From Stichopus chloronotus (Eukaryota; Echinodermata; Holothuroidea; Aspidochirotida; Stichopodidae): DNA of 64,000 nt. Location of the stretch: NCBI GenBank assembly GCA_021234535.1, contig CM037838.1, positions 14,134,195 through 14,198,194 of the forward strand, given 5' to 3'. The first letter of the stretch is position 1, and every line of letters starts with the position of its first letter. Below, in pieces: positions 36,491 to 50,800 of the stretch. The position numbers and the translations under genes are program-made. The notes beneath the pieces are model-generated. The model did no database searches. It saw only the letters and a list, made by a program, of their open reading frames with translations, and had not been told where the DNA came from.

Positions 36491-39400
36491 TGTTACAAAT
36501 GTTACACTTAGTAATGCTATTATATCAGATTCAGAAAAAAATTTCTCTAAAATAGATCACTGAAACCACAATGCATTTCTGCATTCTGTTTGCCGTCATC
36601 CAGTAGCCTAGTGTAGGCACAGTATCTGCCTTCAAGTTGGGTGCATGTACTGTGCATTATAAAGCAAACTGTCTTCATGACTTTCCTTGAGGTATTGCTT
36701 GGGAATTTTATAATACATGTTAATCCTACTTTAAAGCAGGATGTGCAATGAAGAAAGGAACAGCTTTGTTTATCTCCAGTCTAACTCTTCCATTTGATAC
36801 CAACTTGGAAACAAGATCCACGCCATATTCCAGGAGAAATGTCACCAATTATGGTAGAAAGAATATTGAAGGTTGCGGGGGTTGACCTTTAAGGTTTGAT
36901 CAAGGAATCAAATGAGGGAGGTGGCTAGGAGATTAATAAAAGGTATGCTGTTAAAATTAACACTCAAAACCCAATTCCTGGTAAACAGATCTTATGCCAG
37001 TCTTAGGGGGAAAATAGGAAACTGATGAAAAAATTAGAAGATCATGTCCCTTTGTTTGGATGAATTTTATCGTGCAAACAAACCACAAAGTCAGATATCT
37101 TTTCATGGGACTTGCATCACACACAGTAGGCTACATCAGCTTGCCTGATAGTTACTTCCCCCAAAGCGCCACATTTTCACTTCCAGAAAAATAATGTGGC
37201 CATTCATATTTGTTACCCTTGATGATCATGCAAGGATTCGATTTGGAGAACAGACTGATAACAGTCACGAGATTCTAGTTGCCACAGCTCTTGACCGAGA
37301 TGATAAGGCGTAAAAGCTAGCTAAAGGATCAAGATAGAAAACTGTATTTCTGGAGAACACAGTAATTTGCTTAAGGAGGATCCTTCAGACAGAAAACTTC
37401 ACCAAAAACTATGCTATCTTTCTCACTCTGGCTACAGCTCATCTGTTTTAATAAACCATGTAAAATAAAACTTAGTTGGCGCTCTGTGAACTCGTAGTGT
37501 TGGTGCTAACAGGCACAGCACACAGATGCAACTACAGTACCTTGCTTGCAATGTTCTGATGTTCAAAGAACATTAAAGGACCATAACCTGGCTCATACAG
37601 TAGTGCCGTGGTGGCCCTGTCCCTCTTAAAGTCTGTTACACGTTCATTCTCTGGTTGATTACACATTAACACCTCAGAAAGAAAATAAGACACACTGCAG
37701 CCTTCACATCTAACAAAGTCCTTTGAGGTTTGCGCTCAATGGAGCATTTGCTTATTCATTACTACTGCCATATGTGAGCAGAACAAATGCCAAAACACTG
37801 GAGGGCACAGATCAGGTGACAAGTTTGACATCTGATCATACCCCATGCCGCCTGTGCTGTTATGAGGTATTTATGTAGAAATTTTAAGAAGGACAGACAC
37901 CATGCAAAGATCAAAAGAGTGGTAGTCCAAAGGAAACAAGAGAAACCATGGTAATGGCTTAATTCATCTGTTTTCTTTTTCATTGGTCACTTTTATTTTT
38001 AGCAAAAAGCTTCATCATGCCATAATCACAAAACGTAGGAAGCGACGTATAAATAGAAAGCAAAAACTTCCAGAACGTGACTATGGTATTTAGTCTTATT
38101 ACGAACTTGTCATGTCTACACAAAACAAAACAGAAGGAACCCATTCTCACTGCTGATGAAGAAGGCATAAACGATTCCTTTTGTCGCTATTTTCAAATTT
38201 CACTATTTCAATTTACAGGCTGATCAAAAAAGAAGTAAAATAAAAAATAAACGTGGTATGTTCAGGTGCCTCACCATTTCTACAAATTTGCAAGTGGACA
38301 CGGTGAACTAGACTGCAAATGTGTGAAAGTCATCAAATCCGTCCATCTATTTCAATTACAGAGACAAATATTGTGATTCTTTGTAACACAGTCTCTTACA
38401 TAAGCTTACCAGCTTTTTGTGATGTACGTGGGAAAATGTTCCAAAATGACGGTGGTACAACATCAAATGTGATTTAGGAGGTTGCTTTTAAAAACTTAAG
38501 CTAGATGGTAACTGAACTGTGGTAATTATGTTATTATCAGAAACACATGCACAAGTAGAGTTTAAATCAAATATATCAAGGTGAAATAAGTTTTAAGCAC
38601 ACAGATTTGGCCCTGCATTCACGTGTACATGACCCACACATGCACAATTGGAATAAATAATATTGGGTTATACTGATCGAGGCATGCCAGCAGTGTTTTC
38701 CCTTTTGCTTTTGTACCTCTGTCTTGGGTACATTGAACATACCGTAATTTATGTACAACATCCAAGTGGTATAAACTGAAGCTTGAAATGCGATGAGGCG
38801 TGACAAGGATCAGCTGGATATGCCATCATACCTACAAATGAACATCTTAGTTAAAGTTCCATCTGAGGTACATTACTGGTAAAAATCATGTTTTTCACAT
38901 TTACAGAGAGTGCGATCTTCGATCATCGAATGACGTCGAGGATGTGCTTATATTCTGCAACGAATGTGGCGATGAGGAACACAATGTAAGCTGTGCAATC
39001 TTCATATGTAAGATTGAAGGTGTATGATTACACGATTAGACTCAACGGATGTTGGATTACATGTAACTGTCATATGGGCAACACATATAACAACAACAGA
39101 GGTACCATAATGCCTGTTATGCACGAATTGTCACTAACCTGTTCTCTTAATAACAATGGAGGAATCAAAGTTGATGCATCCTTGGATGATGCATTGAAGA
39201 GATGTTACAACCAAAAATAACATGCAGTCCCCTTTTAGCTGAGACTGATCTCTCGTTTCACCTGCTATTTTTATTTTTCAAGGTTTCAGGTCAGTGAAGT
39301 TCTCTCACATGTGGCACAATGCTATGAATTATGAAAAGCAACCACAGCACTGAGAGATATGCCTCACATTATCATACCTGGTGAAGCTTCTTTTTTTTGT

Positions 39401-41814
39401 GGTTCTTTATTACCTATAACCTTCCAGTATTACTTCAACTTCTACCAAATTTCTATTAACCAATGTTCATTCTGATCTTCATTCTAATAAAGTATCTTGC
39501 TGTACTACAGTTTCTTCAAATTACATTTTGCACTTCGTAAAACAAGGTATGCGGTATTAGGTAGACCAGTCTACGACCCAACTGAATGACTACAGGCCGC
39601 ATACCACCTGTAACCTCAGAACATTAGATCGACAACTTGCAGGGGATAATAATGCAATCAAGAGGTTTACAAGCAGAAGAACAGATTACGGAACTTTTGC
39701 AAGGTAACCAGGATATGGTACTGCTGATGGGTGTCAAGCAAATGACATTGTTTTGTAATTTTTGACACACTAACTTAAGGTCCAACCATCACCAGCACAT
39801 GTAGGCCCACAGACAAGGGGGGGGGGGGGGCTGGGATGCAGCCTGCTCCTCACTACTTTTTTATTTATGGATAGCTTCCACCTCCCCCCTCTCCTTTTCA
39901 TATTTTTCAAACACTGCATGAATAACTGAGTAAATACCTTTTCCAAAATCATATCACATGAAATTCAGTTCATCACAATTTGTAAGCCTTCATCCTGAAT
40001 CCTTGCCTATTGCTTGCAGGCTTTTTATAATTGCTAAAATATTTTATGCAGACAAAATTCTAAATTTCAGGAAGCAACATAGAGAGCAGCAGAGGGGTGT
40101 TGTGAAGTTTCATAGTCTATGTACATATATACAACAAACAAGAGAAAAGACAAGTCAAGTTAATCAAAACAAACACGGCACGCATATTAAAATTGAGGCA
40201 AACCTGGAAAAGGAGTCACAAAATTTTGAGACAGAGATGCAATTAATGAGAAGATGATTACAAGCAAAGGAATTCATAGTTACTGTTCTTTCATGATTAA
40301 AGCAAAAAGGAAACTTAAAGAAGAAAATTCACTATTGCACATGCTATGGTTGAAAAGCTCAGAAATTATCTGGGAATACTATGAAGTTGTTATGAAGCAA
40401 CACCTGTTGAACTCAATTACAACGTATTTCACTTGAATATTCTTGCAGGCTAATGGAAAACTTCCTCAAAATTTTTTAACATACTTTTAAGGAAGCTTAA
40501 TACATTGACAAGCACACCCTCCAAATCAGAATCACTTGTCCAACAGAAAACACAGCTGAAAATTTAAGTGAATGAATATTGATATCCATGAATCAAACAT
40601 TCAAGGTTGCGAGGAGAAAACACCAAAATCATGCTTTTGTGTTCATTGCCAAATATTCACCAACATTTGACTCACAATTATGCTTGTTTTGTATGCAGTT
40701 GTATCAAATGCCATGGATTTGCAAAAACAACGAAAAACTTAATACAAATTTGTTGTAAACTTTTGCTCAGATTCATAGCAACTTTTAAGGAAATAAAGAA
40801 GTATTGCATAACATGTCTAAAAAAAAGGCCAATTAACCTCTAGGGAAACTTGCTGATTGGCAATAAACCATTGTGGGCACAGTGTTTAACACTCTGATAT
40901 TAACATAGATACTGTAAAACAAAAATCTGACAATTATGCAACAATATCTGTGGAAGATGTGAACAAGTTTGTGCAGGTATAAATTATTGAAGTAGCCTTA
41001 CATACGTAAATTGCAGGGAGTAACATGATGTAGGCTGAAATATCATACTTTGGCAAGATTTACACATAGCCTGCTGTAAGTGCAAAGACTGTGGGCTTAG
41101 TATTGGTTCAAATAATTCAATGTCTGCTTGTGCAATGTTTAAAGTTTGCATTGCCTACTAGTCTTAATAGTATGGTCAAAACTGGACCGTATCGGGCGGG
41201 GGAGGGGGGGGGGGCATTCGGACGAACCCCCCACGAGATCTAGAGTTCCACTGAGCCCATGATAGTAGGCCTACGTTAGCAACACATATACAGAGTTTTA
41301 ATTTATTGGTCCTAATTGTCGGGTAAAATGTTCCACTTGTGGCAAAATTGAGCTCCCCCACGAATGCAAATGCATATGGGTCTGTCGAAAGTCAAATTTT
41401 GAACAAGCACTGTTAATGATGTATTGAAACAGTACTCATTTTGACTCATTTTCAAAATGTAGTGCATTTTGTGACAGGACTCTTGTGTTTGTACTGCTTA
41501 AGTATCTATGCAAATGGATGTACTGTAACTTCTGCGACTGTGTACTATCACTACTACATAGAAGTACATCTGTCAAAAAGTCCCTTGGTACTGACCTTCC
41601 ACCACAAACTTTTAAGGACCTAGCTGAATCTACAGTGTTAAGATTTCTGCTCATCATATGTCACTGCAGCTGAGGACCATAGAGTGTGACGCCATCTTTA
41701 TCGACTAATATTTGCTTTACTATTCATTACTGTTTTGCTTACAAAATAAAGTAGAATGATTTTTCCTTTCTTGATTTTTCATTTCAACTCTGACAAAATT
41801 CATTTCAGTTATAT
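36491..41814. other. Intergenic sequence, no gene recognised
   Basis: AT-rich. Contains poly(G) runs near 39819-39830 and 41203-41214 and a 9-bp perfect inverted repeat GGTATGCGG...CCGCATACC spanning about 39547-39606. Short open frames here lack splice context or similarity. Confidence 0.5.
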
Positions 41815-42129
41815 TCAAACAGTTATGAACGAATGACTGACAATACAAAACAAAAATAAATCCCAAACCTTAAAAAGTAGTAAACACTCCCTATCTGTGA
41901 AAAAGGGTGTTCTGCTTAGTGATTCTGGTACCATCCTACTTGCATGGAGACATTTTTTATTCAGTGCATAGTGCATATTTTGGCTACACTTGATTAGATC
42001 AGTCTTCTTGTATGGTGTGTGACGTTTACTTATGTTGTTTTCGTCCGAATTGTACCTGCTAAAAGTGCTATTTGAAGTGTTGTTGTTCGTTATATTGTCT
42101 GAGTTGCCATGGGGACAACCACCCGCCAT
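41815..42129 (-). CDS. Unrecognised open frame, possible first exon of a minus-strand gene
   Basis: 104 codons from ATG 42129-42127, starting MAGGCPHGNSDN and rich in Asn and Ser, then a basic stretch KRHTPYKKTDLIK. The start lies in CAAGATGGCGGG, the form of start-site sequence with a YY1-type CCGCCATCTTG motif (plus strand 42123-42133). A possible donor GTAGGA lies near 41938. No family recognised and no downstream exons found. It may be chance. Confidence 0.22.
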   Translation of the reverse strand: MAGGCPHGNSDNITNNNTSNSTFSRYNSDENNISKRHTPYKKTDLIKCSQNMHYALNKKCLHASRMVPESLSRTPFFTDRECLLLFKVWDLFLFCIVSHSFITV

Positions 42130-42133
42130 CTTG

Positions 42134-42970
42134 TATTGGCTTCTTCAAAGGTCAGTTTGCAGAGATTGAGAAGTGGTCATTGGCGCCAACTGAAGATACA
42201 GCATGCAGAGATGTCAGAGTGAAGGTTAAGAGATGGATAGAGGAACGGAGCATCCACTAACCTCCCCCATCCCCCAACCTTCCCTTTAAGAGTCAGTATG
42301 CTCTGTATATCCAAGAGTCCCAACAACCTGGTGTCATCCCCACATCAACCTCAGAAAGGGGGTACAAAGAAAAGACGACGAAACCTGTTTCTGAGACACA
42401 CCTTTGACTCAGAGAATACACTTGTGGCACAGGGTGCCAGTTCAGAGGTGTGACTTTCATAAAACACTATTTTACAGACCTGGATACACCAAGGAATCCA
42501 CTGCCCAGGGAAAGATGATGGCCCAAACTCATTCCCAAAAGAAGACCTTGTCAGGAACAAGGTCCCGCTTGACCTCTTCGGCTAAGGAAAAATGTCTTCA
42601 CCACATTCTCATTCAGATCAAGAGAGTGCTGAGAAGAAGAAAATTGTCCCCCATTGATGAGCAACCTGGCGTTGCTATCCAATTTGAAGATTCTGTTTAT
42701 GCTCTACTGAAGGGAAAAAGTTCAGAATCTGATGACCAAGGTAATCTAGACGATGAGTAGGAAGTTTTCCATGGAAAAATTACCACACACAGAGGAGAAA
42801 TCCTGGTACAGACCACATGATTTTTGCAGACCTCGTTGCAATGGTATTTTCAGACAACATACAACACTGAGGAGATGCTTTGATTGTCGACATTTTCAGG
42901 AGCATCAAAACAAAACTACTTTAGTCCTAATCTTCCAAGCAGGTGTTGGTCTGTTCCATTTTTCTTAAGT
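42134..42970 (+). other. Cluster of coding-like segments in different frames, unassigned
   Basis: Three successive plus-strand stretches look protein-like but lie in different frames: about 42134-42260 (FFKGQFAEIEKW, RDVRVKVKRWIEERS), 42299-42453 (SPNNLVSSPHQPQKGGTKKR, RNLFLRHTFDSENTLV) and 42478-42760 (KEKCLHHILIQIKRVLRRRK, VAIQFEDSVYALLKG, acidic end). A good acceptor TTTTACAG ends at 42477. The gaps are too short for normal introns, so this may be a frameshifted pseudogene, exons of an unknown gene, or chance. No family recognised. Confidence 0.25.
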
Positions 42971-44748
42971 ACATACCCAAACAAATAATTAAGAGATCCA
43001 AGGTCACTATACTAGTGATAAAATCAAATTTGATGATTGTGTGTTATTGAGTGTAAGTGATTACCTTGGGATACATGAATTTTACTAGCATACAACCTGT
43101 ATGCAAACCATGTCAGAATCCAAGTGATAGTTTGCAGACATTGATATCATCAATGTAGTCAACTGGTGCATGAATGTGCATGAATGTGCAAGCAACTGGA
43201 GTCCAGAGAAGCCAGACGGACCCCCTCCATTCCCATGAACTGCTTTGATGGGTTTGACACCCTTGCAGAGAGCAGCAAATGGTCTCCAATACCTCTCTGA
43301 CAGGACAGCTAGACACTGGTAATCTCTAACCATTATTATGAGATCAAAGTCCCACAGGAGGAATACAATGCCTTAGAACAGGCTCCTGCAAATTAAATTT
43401 GACAAGCGTCCCACGACAGAGTTAAACGACGCAATGCCACATCGATCAGAATCACGAGGTAGCGGTGTAGGTAGCGATGTAGGGGGTGCCCCCTTTCCTT
43501 GTACCCCTTGAATTTTTTGCAAATCCCTACAAACCATGTCAAGATTATCTAGTGGCATGTGTGCTGCCTACTCAGGGAGCCTGCCTTACATTAGCTGAAC
43601 TGTGGACGAGGTTGGGTACATCCCTGTATCAAAACCAAAAGGGGTTGGAGCATATTTCACTGGAGTTTGGGCCAAACAGCACGAATCTCGAGCACACATG
43701 TACTAAACAGTCAGTTTTTATTCCTTTTTGTTTTCTTCTTTTATTTTCTTCTCTTTACCTTCCATCAGTTTGTGCAATTCCTCGCTTTTCAAAGTTTCCC
43801 TGAAAGCTGACTCTCAATGCCAGATATTCCGCAAGTCACACTCAACGACAGAATCTGTCATCCATGAGGGAAAGGACCTACTGAAGGATGAAATACGATA
43901 CATATTCGAAATAGAGAAAGGGTAGTTTTAGCCACAGCTTTTTTTTTTTTTTTTGAGTATGAACTCATTTGGGGCAGAATAACCAAATGTATGGCACCAC
44001 AAAGGGAAGGGAGGATGCATGCACAGACCTCACGACAAATACTTCACTTGACAAAAAGTTATTTAGGAACTTCACTGGCACTGCCAATCTTCCCCAGTGA
44101 CACACATTAGGTACTTCCACTGCTAACCTTCCATCTTAGAAATAAAATGCTGCAACTCCTATCTTTCTCTAAAAATTCACATTTTGATTAAAGCAAAAAT
44201 TCAGTTATAAGGAAAGACATCAGAAGTAAATTTGGAGGCAAATATGGAGGTAAGAAAACATGCTTTTAGCAATACAACATGCCGCAAATAAGAAACAATG
44301 TTCTAATAGATCTTTCAATTTTTTAAAAATTTTTATAAATTGTTTACGAGTTCATAAAATAATACTCTAAGACAATACACTGATTGAAACTAGGAAAACG
44401 TAACGTAGAAGGTGCAAAACAACTAACCATCCACTACAAACACTACCAACAATCCTTCGCATGGACTGCAAACTTTACTTCAAAAGCATTGCGAAAACAG
44501 ACTAGAAACTTTTCCCTTTCTTTGGCAAATCCAAATAGCACAACAGATGCGCATGCGTTCATCTAGAATTACGACAAAACTTTGTGATTCTTGCGTGATC
44601 ACTTCAATCTTCTACGTCGCTTCCGCCAGACTCTGTAAACTGTCGACTCTGTAAAACAGCCAACCTATGTCTGCCACGTCACCGAGGTTTGCGTCTCTCG
44701 AACGACCGATTGTGGGACAGATCCTCCCACGGTCAACGGGCTTCCGCT
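42971..44748. other. Sequence downstream of WDR31-like stop, no gene recognised
   Basis: Likely includes the 3' UTR of the WDR31-like transcript (minus strand). The closest minus-strand AATAAA hexamers I see read as TTTATT at about 43715 and 43738. Open frames such as 43486-43803 have no support. Confidence 0.4.
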
Positions 44749-44845
44749 TCAGTATGATCCGACAGACTCCCTCACTATGCTGCCATCCGGTAACTTGGTT
44801 AGTTTCATGATGTGGTTGCCGGTTTCCGTGCTGCTGATAACCATA
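44749..44845 (-). CDS. WDR31: WDR31-like exon f (C-terminus, residues 233-264)
   Basis: Encodes MVISSTETGNHIMKLTKLPD then GSIVRESVGSY and TGA at 44751-44749. The start aligns with the last WDR31 blade ('. . L . C A S F . . G . H . L . . '). Acceptor CTCTTCAG sits at 44846 and above. The tail past the blade is not recognisable. Confidence 0.8.
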
Positions 44846-47800
44846 CTGAAGAGAACAAAGCATGGTCTAATTAAAAGCTGCTGTCATGTCATATAAAATA
44901 AAATAGGAGAGGACTTTTGAGTAATGTACACCACGTTTTGTAACACAAGGCACACATAAATCCCGTTGCATCATTCCATGAGGTAAATGGTACTATATAC
45001 AACAAATTATATTTTTGACATAACAAAATCTATGAGACTCCCCCTCATTGTATAAAGGTACACCTTATGTTTACTTCTATAACTTTTTAATGTCCTTAAC
45101 AATAACAGTGACTCTATTTATGAATTGCACAATCCTACAAAAGTTCTCAAAGGCATTATAGAACAAAAAGAAAGTGTAAGAAGATGTAGGAAGATAAAGG
45201 TGCAAAAGACTAAAACAACAAGGCAAGACAAATTGACCAAATGTCCTTGGAGTCACAGACTTTAAAGTGACACACTTCATTGCAAAACCGTTCTACCTGC
45301 ATAACGTTATGCAGATGGCAAACCTCGGGGCAAATTTTACACTTTTGTCCTTTTTCTGCTCATTCTATCATACTCACCTGCCATCATCGTACGGCGCTAT
45401 AGATGTCAATGGACCGGAACCAGGAAAACGGAAGCTTAGCAAACATTCTGTGAAAAAGAAAAATAATGCTTTGTGTTTTTCTTATATCAATCAACCATCT
45501 TCACAACATGTCAAAAAATGAAAAAGGTGCCAGAATCATCTTCCTTACCAGTAGAAAAATGTAACATGTATGAGTCAACATGCTATTTCAAGGCACTGAG
45601 GTGTTATTTATAAAAAAAGCTCATGTATAACTTTTTGTTCATGATCAAATGAACTTCACACACTGGCATCAGGTGTACAACTCACTCAATTGAGCAAGGT
45701 TCGGGCACTAAGCATATAGCACTGTGCAAGGAATTTGGTTTGTAAATAGTGGCTTAGATTCTCAACAACGAAAATTCTTCATTGAATCAAAAATAAGCAT
45801 GACAAGTGCTAAAACAACATGTTAATTTGCACTACTTAAAGGAAAGTGCATGTCAAATAAATCACCAAGGAGGAATGTTGACGACATGTGAACAAAGAAA
45901 ACAAATATGTGACTGGTGTATTAGTTACAAGCTAAATCAAAGTAAACTAAATCACCAATGGTGCAGAAGCTCATAACTTTAGCCAAGTATCTGTAGGGTA
46001 TTAGGGTGTATGAAATCCTAGAGCACCAAAAATCACTGAACACCATGTAGGTACCACTAACAGAGTATCGTTCTGACAGAGTATCCTTATGACAAACCAT
46101 CAGCATTGTATAGGAGAATCTGCAGGAGGAAAAGCATTCTGCAGAGTTTCATGAAATGAGCCAAAGGGCCCACATAGGACCTTGCAACCGAAATTTGTGA
46201 ACACCCTGAGGACACCACTAATGGAGTATCATTATGACAAACCATCAACATTGTAAAAGAGAATCTGCAGGAGGAGAAGCATTTTGCAGAATTCATAAAA
46301 TGGGCCAAAGGGTCCACATGGGACCTTGGGCCCAAAATTCCTGAACACCCCATATGGTCCACCACCCATGGAACATTGTGTGATGTAAGTTTCAAACAAA
46401 TCCATGAGAGCTTGTGGAAGGAGAAGCGTTTTGAACAATTGTGGACAGACGGACAGCTGGATAGAGTGACGTCGCATGATCGCATAATCCCACACCAGCA
46501 TGTTGGTATGAGCTAAAATTACCTCCACTACTGTTAATATTCCACAAACAACATGGATGCACAGTTTAAAGGGGGGAGTGATATCATTGCTGCATTTTCA
46601 AAAGTGCACCAGAGAACTGGCCACCCTTATTACAGTTTTATATGCTAAAAACTACTGTAGCCAGGTCTGTTTGGCCAAAAATAACAAAACATCCATCTGC
46701 ATAAGAGTTTTGTTGTTTCTATGTACATGAAATTTTGGTAATTACCAAAGGATCCTTTTCAGAATTTTTTCAGGAAAAAAAAGAAAAAATTAAATGATCT
46801 TCTTTCTACTGTAATTAACACTCTTATTAGTGAAATTTATCCTAAAAGCAACCTAAAGTACCGTAGATGTTTTCCAGGGCAGTATCAAATGGAAGAGAAA
46901 TACACAAGATTAATGATGCAGGCTAATTATATTTTTTCATCTAACAGCACATGCTCCTTCAAGCAGCAATGAAAAACCAGCATTGGGGCAGACAGCTATG
47001 ACGGAGATTATTCCACATATTATAAGAACGAATGTTAAAAAAGCCACAATCAGAATTTGGACGAGTTAACGACCTTCATGAAACATGTGAAGCATCAAGT
47101 CACTCCATTACATTAAAAGGATACACCTGCTACAGGAAATGTGATGAAAATACTTAATCTTTGGTTTGCTTGGTTAAAATCACAGCGGTCTAGGTAAAAG
47201 CCTTCGCCAACTATGATAATTGCATAACTTGCATGCAGCTGTCCTAAATTTTGAGATCTGGGTACACAGGAGACAATGCAGCTAAGTGCTGTCAGCTTCT
47301 GGGTACTTTCAAAGAGAACGTATCGCCTCTTTCTAACAAACCTGCCCTACTTCAGATGAGGTGGCAATTCACATTAAACAAAAAAAAAAAAAAAACATGA
47401 TTTCTTAGCAATTAGCAAATACAGAGGCACATCCAATCCGTTGGATCCAGACTTGCAAAGTTGAAAAATCCGGGCCTGCAATTTAATTGATGTGCTTTCT
47501 TTCAAGTCTGCAAAGTAAGAGAGCCACTGGATGGGGAATTGACTTGCTTCGGCTGGAGGGTAATTATCATAATATTGTATTTCATCACTCACTCAGTGAC
47601 AGCAGCTTAATACAGCAGCCCAGCTGAAGTACGCCCGCCACTTTCACACTTCAAATGAAACTGACGGAGTTCACTGAACTTACTACAAGTAGACTGTTCC
47701 CACACTTTCACTGTACCATCCATGGAAGAAGTAGCGATAAGCTCGACGGATTCTTTCCAAGGTAGAAAGTAGCAAGCTGATACCGTCTCTTCGTGTCCCC

Positions 47801-50800
47801 AGTACTCATTGACTAGTTTAGTGGTCCGTATATCCCACAGCTGTAGATAAAGAGAAATCACTAAATTAGACGCCCAAAATGTACTGCTTCCCTTGTTAAC
47901 AAATGGCAATTTTTAAACACATCTTGAACTATGCAGAGACACTGTAAGGAAAGAAATGAAGCTCCACTTCTTTTCACTGAGCTGTATTGAATTGTGTTTT
48001 AACTTTCAGACTTGCATTCACAACCAGATCTTGTCCAGTTTAATGGTCACACGTTTAGGTTACAGCACTGAAGTTCACAGCATACATGGCCTTATGGAAG
48101 ATTTAGCTATGCAAGAATTAAAGCGACACATGATTAGTGGTCCCATTGTAGCATTTTTCCCATACCTGTAGGAGAAATGCTCTGAGGCGAATGAGGATTT
48201 TAGTGAGTGTTAAATCTTAAGTCCCATCTTAAGTCTTTTTGGTACACTGCATACAAGAATTTCATGATTTAATGACATTGTCAGGCCTCTTCATATCTCC
48301 AGTCGTTCAAAACTTGAATCTCTCGACTGAATTCCAAGTGTGAATTAGCATGCCACTGTATGGAAACTTTAAAAAAACCTATAGCTACTATCATCACAGG
48401 TACACAAACAAAAATTTCTTTTCATTCTTTGGTAGAACTTCTCTTTCACCTATCCCTTGTGAGTTCAGGGCTATTGCATCCTTGTTCTGTAGAAAATATG
48501 TGCATCAACATTAATTTCTTGTGATTACTTTACGGCATAGCAGTGTGTGCTCCGTCATATTAATACAGCAATGTAACAGTTACGTACAAAAGGTTTATGT
48601 AATGTATTTGGTATAACTTTAAAGTAATCACACACACAAGAAAATCCAAACATGCTTCACATTAAAGTCCAAAGCAGAGTTTGGCAGCAAATTTGAATGA
48701 CAAAAAAGAGGTGTTGCCATTCAAATTAGTCACACAAAAATGCAACTTAGTAGTATGATTTTTGGAACGAAATTAAGAACTATAAACATACGTGAAAAGC
48801 AATTTCTTCGAAAAATATGCCGTGATGGTGAATGCAAACGGCTGTCTTCACGACGAGGATCACATAATTTGTGATTTCATTAAGCAAATGAAAGTTTATG
48901 TTCATATTTTCCAGAGAAATTACTCAAATAAGAAAGCATATTTTCTTAGTAGGGTAGAAGCTTCTTAATCATCCTCGTGTTTACATATCTACTTTTCTTT
49001 GATCTCCAGTCTACATCCAAATGTCTGCGTCGAGCTTTAACCTCTGTCCTGACTTAAGTTGTGAATTCTTACCGTTACTTCGCACCCTTGGCCGTTAAAT
49101 CCGTTGCTGCTGGATAGCACGTAGTTACCGTCCTGGCTGACATCACAATGGCTTTGAATGTATTGCTTCTTCGGAAACACCACAGATTCTTGTAGAGTCC
49201 TGGTGTCCCAGATTCTGGAGGGAGGAAGGACACCATTTACATTTTTCATTACAAAAATCTCGACCCGTCACTAACGAGTCATGGTACCCCCCTCACATGT
49301 CTTCAACCATGACTGCACTCTCACTAGAGTGAAAAGATACTACGTAATGTAACTGGAAGTCACAACTGTTCCGTACATCTCTATCCTCAATCAATTAAAG
49401 AACTACTACATAAAATCAGAACGATTGGTACATCAGTTTTGATTCTGAAAAAAAAAATAATTATGAAACTGCATCTAAAATCCTCCCAATTCCACCAAAT
49501 ACCTGTCTTCCAGACTCAGTTGACTACATAGTGACTGAATTAGGTCATGAAAAAATGCAAGTTACACATTGCCTTAGCCATCACCCTCCTCGGGTAATCA
49601 AAAGAAACTAACTACCATATTATCTTGACGGGTTCATTACAGGTTTCATTCTGAAAACACACATGAAATGATTTAAACAAAATCTCCCAAAATGCATCAG
49701 CATCATCACCAGGAATCTCTTTCCAGTTTATCTTAAATTATCATAAATTAATATCACACAGTTTGACATCTACAGTATGTATTTCAATACACAACCACTA
49801 CAGTGAATTATTGGATGCAAGTTGATGCAAACCCGGTTCGGTGACAGAGATGGATATTAATAATGAGCTTGACTATTTCATATGGGACAGGCAAGCCATC
49901 GAATTGCATTTCCTAGTGAAGCCAAAGTTTTATCCAAGGTGTCATTCACATGCACATTTAGCTACCGTAGTTAGAGCTACGTTTCACATATCGACCGAAT
50001 GGGAAGTTATCTCACGAAAAATAGGACAAGCTTCTGGCAGGGCAATGCCCTAACAGTCACCAGGAAGCTAAAATTTTACTGACGGTGCTTTTCAAAGTGA
50101 CAACAGTGAGATTATTCTATAATGGAACATTTTTCCCACATCAGTAGTGCATTCTCAAAACTACCTATAGCTGTCAAAATCCTAGTAATAATAATCACTG
50201 GAGTGTGGGTCTCACTCTTGTTTCAGATTTGATGGATTTTTGGTCCATCATGGTCGACAAGACTACGACCCCTCTGCCTTGGACGGACCAGGAGCAGAAT
50301 ACTATAACGATACAAAAGTCATCAAGTATGAAGTGAATTTTGCTGCTGTAAAGAAATACAAGCTTACAGCCAGTATGGTAAAGATTACACTGACACATCT
50401 GAACCAAACGCCGCTGCATCTTCCCAATTGAGTCACAAGTTTCCTTCAGAGACGTTGATTTTTTCTTGTTCAAATTACTTAAGATGACCGCAACAGGCTG
50501 GCAATGTACGTGCAGACGATACGATGCATCACATGTATGCTCAGTAACAACAGACTCGACTCTTGAAACATGTGACGGCACTCATGCAGCGGGGAACAGG
50601 AAGTGCTCTCTGCAGTTACTAGTGTGTCATAACAATCTTGATGCTATGAATCAGTCTTTCAAAAAAAAGTCTTTCAAGTTAACCAAGAACACACTATAGA
50701 GTCTACCCACGTGTGAACCTTGGACCTTCTTCTGTTTTTCTAACTTGTGTCGGAGTCTGAGATTTTCCTGATTTGGGTATGAGTTTCTCCAGACTTGGTG

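Noticed and set aside
43486..43803. 105-codon plus-strand frame
   Set aside because: Ends in a T-rich hydrophobic run, with no similarity and no splice context; lies in the probable WDR31-like 3' UTR region.
47607..47683. Read-through C-terminal tail after WDR31-like exon d
   Set aside because: A consensus donor at 47683 and two downstream in-phase exons (45378-45447, 44749-44845) give a better match to WDR31 than this tail.
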